Source: Alphaproteobacteria bacterium (lineage in GTDB: Bacteria; Pseudomonadota; Alphaproteobacteria; Rhodobacterales; Rhodobacteraceae). From it: 6,060 nucleotides of DNA. The notes beneath the pieces were generated by a model. That model saw only the letters and a program-made list of their open reading frames with translations, had not been told where the DNA came from and did not search any database. The DNA lies in NCBI GenBank assembly GCA_030428025.1, contig JAUIBJ010000241.1, forward strand, positions 1-6,060, in the 5' to 3' direction. A program made the translations under genes and the position numbers. This document shows positions 1-4,242 of this stretch, piece by piece; within the stretch, counting starts at the first letter, position 1, and the number at the start of each line of letters is the position of its first letter.

Positions 1-1
1 C

Positions 2-325
2 CGGATCGTGAACCGACGCGAGCAGCGCAAGATCCTGATGGTGATCTCTGACGGCGCGCCGGTGGATGACAGCACGCTGAGCGTGAACCCCGCCAACTAC
101 CTCGAAAAACACCTGCGCGACGTGATCGCCATGGTCGAGAAGCGCAAGCAGGTGGAGCTTCTGGCCATCGGCATCGGCCATGACGTGACCCGCTATTACG
201 ACCGCGCGGTCACCATCACCGACGCCGACCAGCTGGCCGGCGCGATGACCGAACAGCTGGCCGCGCTGTTCGACAGCGATCCGCGCGCGCGTGCCCGGTT
301 GATCGGAATCAAGAAGGCGGGTTGA
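2..325 (+). CDS. cobT: Cobaltochelatase subunit CobT, C-terminal part (cut by the left edge)
   Basis: This is the last 107 codons of a gene that begins outside the window; the reading frame is open to the left edge. CobT works with CobS and CobN in the ATP-dependent aerobic cobaltochelatase, which inserts cobalt into hydrogenobyrinic acid a,c-diamide in the cytoplasm during cobalamin synthesis. The visible part is the end of the C-terminal von Willebrand factor A-like domain. It shows the family-typical ILMVISDGAPVDD strand, the SVNPANYLEKHLRD segment, the LLAIGIGHDVTRYY strand and the AMTEQLAALF helix just before the end. The metal-binding DxSxS part of the domain would lie upstream and cannot be checked. 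GTG at 8 is an internal Val codon, not a start. A hairpin follows the TGA by two bases, so this is probably the end of the transcript. I recognised the family from conserved segments by eye, with high confidence. Confidence 0.93.
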   Translation, partial: RIVNRREQRKILMVISDGAPVDDSTLSVNPANYLEKHLRDVIAMVEKRKQVELLAIGIGHDVTRYYDRAVTITDADQLAGAMTEQLAALFDSDPRARARLIGIKKAG

Positions 326-327
326 CT

Positions 328-345
328 GGCGCCCCTCCGGGCGCC
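328..345 (+). terminator. Hairpin directly after cobT, possible terminator
   Basis: GGCGCCC (328-334) and GGGCGCC (339-345) form a perfect 7-bp stem with a CTCC loop, beginning two bases after the cobT stop. There is no T tract behind it, so it is not a textbook intrinsic terminator. The position and stability fit the end of the cobT transcript or protection of its 3' end. It runs straight into the repeat at 346-383. Confidence 0.5.
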
Positions 346-383
346 GGGACGCCTCCGGCGGGAGTATGTCCGGCAAGATGAAA
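346..383 (+). repeat. Roseobacter-type dispersed intergenic repeat (CCTCCGGCGGGAGTAT type)
   Basis: The segment reads GGGACGCCTCCGGCGGGAG, then TATGTCCGGC and AAGATGAAA. The core can fold two ways: CGCC/GGCG (350-353 with 357-360), or CTCC/GGAG (353-356 with 361-364). From memory, near-identical strings (CTCCGGCGGGAGTATTT followed by GGCAAGATGAA-like sequence) recur after genes in many Rhodobacteraceae genomes. Only one copy is present here, so its repeat status is recalled knowledge rather than something this window shows. It may act as part of a 3'-end or terminator structure. Confidence 0.5.
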
Positions 384-446
384 GCTCCGCCCCGGTTGAT
401 GGAGATCGGGACGGCCGGTCGGGCGGGTGACATGCCCTCAACCGGC

Positions 447-475
447 TTGCCTTTGCTCCGCCTCTCCGGTAACAG
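447..475 (+). promoter_or_regulatory. Weak sigma-70-like promoter candidate before the small basic protein gene
   Basis: TTGCCT (447-452) and TAACAG (470-475) are separated by exactly 17 bases and match the TTGACA/TATAAT consensus at four of six positions each. It lies about 100 bases upstream of the small gene at 578 and downstream of the cobT hairpin, so it is well placed to start an independent transcript. In GC-rich DNA such matches arise by chance, so confidence is low. Confidence 0.25.
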
Positions 476-532
476 AGCGGAATGTCCCATTCACCGACAT
501 AGATTTCTCCCTCCTGCCCGCTTCATGACGGT

Positions 533-553
533 CGGGGTGCGCGGTGCGCCCCG
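533..553 (+). other. Leader hairpin upstream of the small basic protein gene
   Basis: CGGGGTGC (533-540) pairs with GCGCCCCG (546-553) in an 8-bp stem with one G-U pair and a GCGGT loop. It ends 14 bases before the GGAGGA ribosome-binding site (568-573). If transcribed it would sit in the 5' leader of the 53-residue gene and could affect stability or translation. There is no T run behind it, so it is not obviously an attenuator. Confidence 0.35.
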
Positions 554-577
554 GGCATGGAGCGTATGGAGGACCGA

Positions 578-739
578 ATGGACAAACGCTATGCTCAGCT
601 TCTCAAGGATTATCGCGCGGCGCGGCGCGCTTATCTTCAGGCCAAGATCAAGCTCCTTGAGCATCTGTTGAAAACGCGGCGCGCGCGTATGGCCCGAGGG
701 CCCCGGCCGATCGAACTGCCCGGCTACGACAAGAAATGA
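578..739 (+). CDS. Small basic helical protein of unknown function (53 aa)
   Basis: I do not recognise this family. The start at 578 is chosen because GGAGGA at 568-573 lies four bases before this ATG. In-frame ATGs at 557 and 566 lack a good ribosome-binding site, but the 557 start would give 60 residues. The protein is rich in Arg and Lys (16 basic against 5 acidic residues). It looks like one long helix from about residue 2 to 40, with hydrophobic positions (Tyr5, Leu8/9, Tyr12, Tyr19, Ile24, Leu26/27, Leu30/31) that could form one face. A Pro/Gly-containing tail follows (GPRPIELPGYDKK). No signal peptide, membrane segment, Cys or metal-binding motif is visible. Its charge would suit binding to nucleic acid or acidic membrane surfaces, but that is only inference. 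The strong ribosome-binding site, the clean stop and the hairpin after it support a real gene. It lies alone between cobT and the aminopeptidase. Confidence 0.68.
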   Translation: MDKRYAQLLKDYRAARRAYLQAKIKLLEHLLKTRRARMARGPRPIELPGYDKK

Positions 740-747
740 CGCCCGCG

Positions 748-776
748 GCCCGCCCCCCTTGCCAGCGGGGGCGGGT
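748..776 (+). terminator. GC-rich hairpin after the small gene, possible terminator
   Basis: CCCGCCCCC (749-757) pairs perfectly with GGGGGCGGG (767-775) over 9 bp, extended by a G-U pair (748 with 776), with a 9-base loop. It begins nine bases after the TGA of the small gene and lies 47 bases before the aminopeptidase start. The stem is very stable but only TGCCTT follows, so termination may be partial or Rho-assisted. It could insulate the aminopeptidase from upstream transcription. Confidence 0.55.
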
Positions 777-822
777 GCCTTCATGATCCACGCCGGCAGG
801 CCGCCAATCGACAGGAGACCCG

Positions 823-2622
823 ATGTTCCAATCCTTTCAGGACACCGCAAGACCCGAACAGGGCCCGCCGCGCCTGGCCCAACTGCGAGAGGCGATGGCG
901 GCGGAGGGGCTTGTGGGCTACCTGGTCCCCCGGGCCGATGCGCATCAGGGCGAATACGTGGCCCCCTGTGACGACCGGCTGGCATGGCTGACCGGCTTCA
1001 CGGGCTCGGCGGGGTTCTGCATCGTTCTGGCCGACAAGGCCGGCGTCTTCGTCGATGGCCGCTACCGCGCGCAAGTCAAGGTTCAGGTTGACACTGGCCA
1101 TTTCACCCCGGTGGACTGGCCCGAGACCAAGCCAACCGCCTGGCTGCGGGAGCATCTGGAGCAGGGCGAGGTGGGCTTCGACCCGTGGCTCTATACGCCC
1201 GAGCAGATCGAGGCGCTGGAGCAGGGGTTGGCCGGCAGCCCCGTCGCCCTGCGACCCTCGCCCAACCTGATCGACCGCATCTGGGAGGACCGCCCGGCCC
1301 CGCCGCAAGGGGCGATCCGGGTCTATCCCGACGATCTGGCGGGAGAGAGCCATGCCGGAAAACGGGCCCGGCTGGCCCGGTCGCTGGCAGAGGCCGGCCA
1401 CGAATCCGCCGTGCTCACCCTGCCCGATTCCATCGCCTGGCTCTTGAACATCCGCGGCAGTGACATCCCCCGCAACCCGGTACCGCATGCCTTCGCCGTG
1501 CTGCACGACACCGGCCAGCTGACGCTTTATGTCGATGCCGAGAAGCTCGACGACGCGGTGCGCGCCCATCTGGGCGAGGAGGTTCTTATCCGCCCCGCCA
1601 ACGCGTTCGGGCCGGGGCTGAACAGCCTCACGGGCCCGGTGCGGCTGGACAAGTCCAGCGTGCCACTCTGGGTCGCCCGGCAGCTTGACGAAGCCGGCGT
1701 GCCGCTCGACTGGGGCGACGACCCCTGCATCCTGCCCAAGGCCTGCAAGACCGACGCCGAGATCGCCGCCACGCGCGAGGCGCATCTGCGCGACGGCGCG
1801 GCACTGTGCCAGTTCCTCGCATGGTTCGGCGACCAGCCCGCCGGCACGATTACCGAGATTGACGTGGTCACCAAGCTGGAGGTGGAACGCCGCGCCACCG
1901 GCGCCTTGCTCGACATCAGTTTCGACACCATCGCCGGGTCGGGCCCGCACGGGGCGCTGGCGCATTACCGGGTGACGGAAAGCACCAACCGCACGCTTCA
2001 GGCGGGCGACCTGCTGGTGCTCGACGGCGGCGGTCAGTACCTGGACGGCACCACCGACATCACCCGCACCCTGCCCGTGGGCCCTCCCGGCGCCGAGGAG
2101 CGCGCGGCCTTCACACGCGTGCTGCAGGGGATGATCGCAATGAGCCGGGTGCGCTGGCCCAAGGGGCTGGCGGGGCGCGACCTCGATGTGTTGGCGCGCT
2201 ATCCCCTCTGGCTCGCGGATCAGGATTATGCCCACGGGACGGGCCACGGGGTGGGCGTGCATTTGTGCGTCCACGAAGGCCCGCAGCGGCTGTCGCGGCT
2301 CAGCGAGGTGCCGCTCAGGCCTGGCATGATCCTGTCGAACGAGCCCGGCTATTACCGTGAGGGCGCCTTCGGCATCCGCATCGAAAACCTGCTGGCAGTG
2401 ACCGAGGCCGAACTTCTGCCCGGCGGCGACCAACGCGGCAAGCTGTGCTTCGAGACGCTTAGCTTCGTGCCCATCGACCGGCGGCTCATTGAGACGGAAA
2501 TGCTGACGGGGCCCGAGCGCGACTGGCTGAACGCCTATCATGCCGCCTGCGCCGAAAAGATCGGCCCGCGTCTGAGCGGGCCCGCGCGCGACTGGCTGGA
2601 GGCCGCGACCGCGCCGCTTTGA
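823..2622 (+). CDS. pepP: Xaa-Pro aminopeptidase, M24B family (aminopeptidase P, long XPNPEP1-like form)
   Basis: This cytoplasmic metallopeptidase removes the N-terminal residue from peptides with proline in second position, using two metal ions (usually Mn). The 599 residues match the long three-domain form: a creatinase-type N domain (about 15-150), a second creatinase-like domain (about 160-310), the catalytic pita-bread domain (about 315-530) and the C-terminal extension seen in XPNPEP1-type enzymes. All five metal ligands are visible: Asp401 (LDGGGQY), Asp412 (TTDITR), His475 (HGTGHGVG), Glu507 (SNEPGYY) and Glu521 (IRIENL). His381 (ALAHY) and His484 (VHEGP) sit at conserved active-site positions. 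The ligand spacing follows human XPNPEP1 closely. AGGAG at 813-817 lies five bases before the ATG. There is no signal peptide. The symbol follows common usage; the protein is longer than E. coli PepP. It ends in TGA at 2620-2622, inside an inverted repeat that belongs to the next gene's upstream region. Confidence 0.96.
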   Translation: MFQSFQDTARPEQGPPRLAQLREAMAAEGLVGYLVPRADAHQGEYVAPCDDRLAWLTGFTGSAGFCIVLADKAGVFVDGRYRAQVKVQVDTGHFTPVDWPETKPTAWLREHLEQGEVGFDPWLYTPEQIEALEQGLAGSPVALRPSPNLIDRIWEDRPAPPQGAIRVYPDDLAGESHAGKRARLARSLAEAGHESAVLTLPDSIAWLLNIRGSDIPRNPVPHAFAVLHDTGQLTLYVDAEKLDDAVRAHLGEEVLIRPANAFGPGLNSLTGPVRLDKSSVPLWVARQLDEAGVPLDWGDDPCILPKACKTDAEIAATREAHLRDGAALCQFLAWFGDQPAGTITEIDVVTKLEVERRATGALLDISFDTIAGSGPHGALAHYRVTESTNRTLQAGDLLVLDGGGQYLDGTTDITRTLPVGPPGAEERAAFTRVLQGMIAMSRVRWPKGLAGRDLDVLARYPLWLADQDYAHGTGHGVGVHLCVHEGPQRLSRLSEVPLRPGMILSNEPGYYREGAFGIRIENLLAVTEAELLPGGDQRGKLCFETLSFVPIDRRLIETEMLTGPERDWLNAYHAACAEKIGPRLSGPARDWLEAATAPL

Positions 2623-2635
2623 CACATGCGTGTCA
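2620..2635. promoter_or_regulatory. 16-bp inverted repeat across the pepP stop, candidate operator
   Basis: TGACAC (2620-2625), ATGC, then GTGTCA (2630-2635) form a dyad with perfect 6-bp arms. The first TGA is the aminopeptidase stop codon. The dyad lies about 70 bases upstream of the DUF427 start and overlaps or abuts the possible promoter there, the usual place for a repressor site. The regulator cannot be named. A 6-bp stem with a 4-base loop could also act weakly in RNA. Confidence 0.35.
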
Positions 2636-2661
2636 CATCGGCCCGCCATTTCGGCTATACC
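2632..2661 (+). promoter_or_regulatory. Possible promoter for the DUF427 gene
   Basis: TATACC at 2656-2661 is a reasonable -10 element, in a locally less GC-rich stretch 45 bases before the DUF427 ATG. A weak -35 (GTCACA, 2632-2637) lies 18 bases upstream. A perfect TTGACA at 2619-2624 is too far away (31 bases) to pair with it. The location fits separate transcription of the DUF427 gene, but the -35 match is poor. Confidence 0.3.
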
Positions 2662-2705
2662 TCCGGGCAGACCGGACAGGAACGACAACAGGAAGGACGA
2701 AAGAC

Positions 2706-3047
2706 ATGACGAAGATCGCGATACGCAAGGCGGAGGGCAACTGGAGCGTGCGGGCTGGCGGCGCCATTCTGGTGGAAAGCCGCAACGCCCTGTCCCTCAG
2801 CGAGGAGGGCTATCCGGACGTGATCTACTTCCCGCGCGCCGATATCGCCATGGCCTTTCTCGACCGCACCGATCAAAGCACGCATTGCCCCCACAAGGGC
2901 GATGCGAACTATTTCTCGATCGTGACCAAGAGCAAGACGCTGGAGAATGCGGCCTGGAGCTATGAGGACCCCTCCGAGGGGGTGCAGCGCATCAAGGACC
3001 ACATCGCCTTCGCGCCCGGCGAAGAGATCACCGTCGAACGCATCTGA
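2706..3047 (+). CDS. DUF427 domain-containing protein (113 aa)
   Basis: The whole protein is a single DUF427 domain (Pfam PF04248), a small, mostly beta, cytoplasmic family of unknown biochemical role. The family signature is visible: YPDVIYFPRADI (36-47), the HCPHKGDANYFS segment (60-71) with its conserved Cys-Pro-x-Lys-Gly core, AAWSYEDP (82-89), and a C-terminal segment where the chain ends shortly after FAPGEEITV. The ATG at 2706 is chosen over an upstream in-frame TTG at 2619. The latter overlaps the aminopeptidase stop and would add a 29-residue extension unlike the family, whereas GGAAGG at 2691-2696 serves the ATG. No signal peptide or membrane segment is present. The neighbours give no clear functional clue. 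A strong terminator follows 18 bases after the stop. Confidence 0.92.
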   Translation: MTKIAIRKAEGNWSVRAGGAILVESRNALSLSEEGYPDVIYFPRADIAMAFLDRTDQSTHCPHKGDANYFSIVTKSKTLENAAWSYEDPSEGVQRIKDHIAFAPGEEITVERI

Positions 3048-3065
3048 GCCGCGGACCCGACACAC

Positions 3066-3094
3066 AAGAAGCGCGGGCGGTGCCCGCGCTTCTT
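3066..3094. terminator. Bidirectional intrinsic terminator between convergent genes
   Basis: The left arm AAGAAGCGCGGGC (3066-3078) and right arm GCCCGCGCTTCTT (3082-3094) form a perfect 13-bp stem with a GGT loop. The A-rich foot on the left and T-rich foot on the right give a U-rich 3' end in both directions. It lies between the stop of the DUF427 gene (3047, plus) and the stop of the iron-binding protein gene (3120, minus), so it can end both transcripts. Confidence 0.88.
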
Positions 3095-3119
3095 CAACTC
3101 GTCGGACGGGTCGCCCGGC

Positions 3120-4145
3120 CTATCTCCAGCCGACCTCATTGAAGATCTTCTGAGCCTGCGGCAGGTTCTTTGCCACGTCCGACAGATCGACCGTGTCCGC
3201 CTTGAAGTCGCCCAGGGCCTCGACGCTGTCGGCCAGATCCACGCCCTCGACCGCCGGGAACTCGTCATTGCCGGCCGAGAAATACTTCTGCGCGCTGTCG
3301 CTGGAGAGGTATTCGAGGAACTTCACGGCATTGTCGCGGTTCGGCGCATGCGCGGCCACGCCGCCGCCCGAGAGGTTCATATGCGCCCCGCGCCCGTCCT
3401 GATTGGGGAAGACCCAGCCGATCATGTCGCGGCTGTCGGAGAGGCCATCCACTTCCGTTCGGATCGCGCGCGCAAAATAATAGGTGTTCGAGACCGCGAT
3501 CTCGCATTCGCCCGACACCACACCGCGCAGTTGGTCTGTATCGCCGCCCTGGGGGTCGCGGGCCATGTTGGCGACCACGCCCTCGGCCCAGGCCTTGGCC
3601 GCCTCGGGGCCTTCATGGGTGACAATGCTGGCCAGCAGGGTCTGGTTATAGACATTTGAAGACGACCGGATGCAGATCATGCCCTTGTATTTCGGGTCGG
3701 CCAGATCGGCATAGGTCTGCGGCGGGTCGGTCACGTCCTGATTGTCATAGAAGATGATCCGGCCGCGTTGCGAGAAACCGAACCACTGGTTGTCCTCGTC
3801 CCGAAGATGGCTGGGGATCCTCTCTTCCAGAACGTCGCTCTCCACCGGTTGCAGCACGCCGGCCTCCTTGGCGCGGGCCAGCCGCGAGGTGTCCACCGTC
3901 AGCAGCACGTCGGCTGGCGAGTTCTCGCCCTCCGCGTTCATCCGGGCGATCAGTTCGTCGGCCTTGCCCTCGATCCGGTTGATGGTGATGCCGGTCATCT
4001 CCTCGAAATCGGAATAGAGCCGCTCGTCGGTGTCGTAGTGACGAGACGAATAGAGGTTCAGCTCGCCATCTGCGAAGGCGCCGCCTGCGGCCATGGCAAG
4101 GCCGGCGGCCAGCGCCAGAACGGAAACTCGGGTCGGGTTTGGCAT
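3120..4145 (-). CDS. Periplasmic Fe(III) ABC transporter substrate-binding protein (FutA/FbpA type)
   Basis: This protein captures ferric iron in the periplasm and hands it to an inner-membrane ABC importer. The 341 residues start with a signal peptide: a short basic N-region with Arg6, a hydrophobic core, and likely cleavage after AFA at residue 25. The mature part opens with the family hallmark LNLYSSRHYDTDERLY. Likely iron ligands by comparison with FutA proteins are His36, Tyr37, Tyr166 and the adjacent pair Tyr222-Tyr223 in SNTYYFAR; their spacing fits the family. Other typical segments are IEGKADELIARM (58-69), ADVLLTVDTSRL (78-89) and NLSGGGVAAHAPN (257-269). GGGAG (CTCCC at 4152-4156 on the plus strand) lies six bases before the ATG. 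No permease or ATPase gene adjoins it here: a ClC gene lies upstream and a convergent DUF427 gene downstream. An iron-regulator-like box lies just upstream. Choosing among the names futA, fbpA, afuA and idiA would need a tree. Confidence 0.93.
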   Translation of the reverse strand: MPNPTRVSVLALAAGLAMAAGGAFADGELNLYSSRHYDTDERLYSDFEEMTGITINRIEGKADELIARMNAEGENSPADVLLTVDTSRLARAKEAGVLQPVESDVLEERIPSHLRDEDNQWFGFSQRGRIIFYDNQDVTDPPQTYADLADPKYKGMICIRSSSNVYNQTLLASIVTHEGPEAAKAWAEGVVANMARDPQGGDTDQLRGVVSGECEIAVSNTYYFARAIRTEVDGLSDSRDMIGWVFPNQDGRGAHMNLSGGGVAAHAPNRDNAVKFLEYLSSDSAQKYFSAGNDEFPAVEGVDLADSVEALGDFKADTVDLSDVAKNLPQAQKIFNEVGWR

Positions 4146-4161
4146 GTCGGACTCCCGTGCT

Positions 4162-4188
4162 TAAAACCAATTGTTTTAGTCAACTAAA
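4162..4188 (-). promoter_or_regulatory. Candidate iron-responsive operator (IscR / Iron-Rhodo-box type)
   Basis: This AT-rich stretch begins 16 bases before the iron-binding protein ATG and stands out in GC-rich surroundings (8 of 30 G/C over 4161-4190). Read on the minus strand it contains AGTTGACTAAAACAATTGG followed by TTTTA. That resembles the type 1 IscR pattern (YYGACT, an A/T core, then a half-match to AGTCRR). In Rhodobacterales an IscR lacking canonical cluster ligands has been proposed to control iron genes through an Iron-Rhodo-box. Two overlapping dyads are visible on the plus strand: TAAAAC-N5-GTTTTA (4162-4178) and TTTAGT-CA-ACTAAA (4175-4188). It does not fit the Irr box (TTTAGAA-N3-TTCTAAA) or the classical Fur box. 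The regulator's identity is inference. Confidence 0.5.
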
Positions 4189-4202
4189 GGATTCGCCACG
4201 CA

Positions 4203-4208
4203 GGTCAA
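4203..4208 (-). promoter_or_regulatory. Possible -35 element for the iron-binding protein gene
   Basis: Read on the minus strand this is TTGACC, five of six matches to TTGACA. A -10 at normal spacing would fall at about 4180-4186, inside the candidate operator, where only poor matches exist (TAGTTG at spacing 16). If correct, the operator would cover the -10 and transcription start, which suits repression. Low confidence because the -10 is weak. Confidence 0.25.
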
Positions 4209-4212
4209 GCCA

Positions 4213-4226
4213 GAACTTGAGTTCTT
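4213..4226. promoter_or_regulatory. 14-bp dyad AGAACT-TG-AGTTCT between the ClC and iron-binding genes
   Basis: AGAACT (4213-4218) and AGTTCT (4221-4226) are perfect 6-bp inverted arms around TG. The dyad lies 17 bases past the ClC stop and just upstream of the possible -35 of the iron-binding protein gene. As DNA it could be a second operator. As RNA it is too short a hairpin, with too small a loop and no U tract, to be a good terminator for the ClC transcript. The half-site spacing does not fit Irr. Confidence 0.3.
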
Positions 4227-4242
4227 TTGTCAGAATATGGGA

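Larger units (their letters stand above)
384..567. other. Intergenic stretch between the repeat and the small gene
   Basis: No convincing gene is visible here on either strand. Short open frames exist but have no ribosome-binding site or recognisable protein. The stretch holds a weak sigma-70-like promoter candidate (447-475) and a leader hairpin (533-553), both listed separately. ACCGG (441-445) and CCGGT (466-470) form a loose inverted repeat with a 20-base loop, which I do not consider meaningful. A small RNA cannot be excluded. Confidence 0.5.

Noticed and set aside
491..985. A 164-codon minus-strand frame across the small gene and the start of pepP
   Set aside because: Its sequence is Pro/Gly/Arg-rich without a family resemblance, and it crosses two plus-strand genes and a hairpin. 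The plus-strand reading has good ribosome-binding sites.
781..2688. A 635-codon open frame on the minus strand covering the whole aminopeptidase gene
   Set aside because: Its length comes from the GC-rich codon bias of the plus-strand gene. The protein is rich in Arg, Gly, Ala and His with no recognisable domain, while the plus frame has a complete M24B active site.
2619..2705. An upstream TTG start that would lengthen the DUF427 protein by 29 residues
   Set aside because: The added segment is not family-like, it begins at the pepP stop, and the ATG at 2706 has its own ribosome-binding site and gives the usual domain length.
3348..3659. A 103-codon plus-strand frame opposite the iron-binding protein gene
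   Set aside because: It lies entirely inside the well-supported minus-strand gene and resembles no family.
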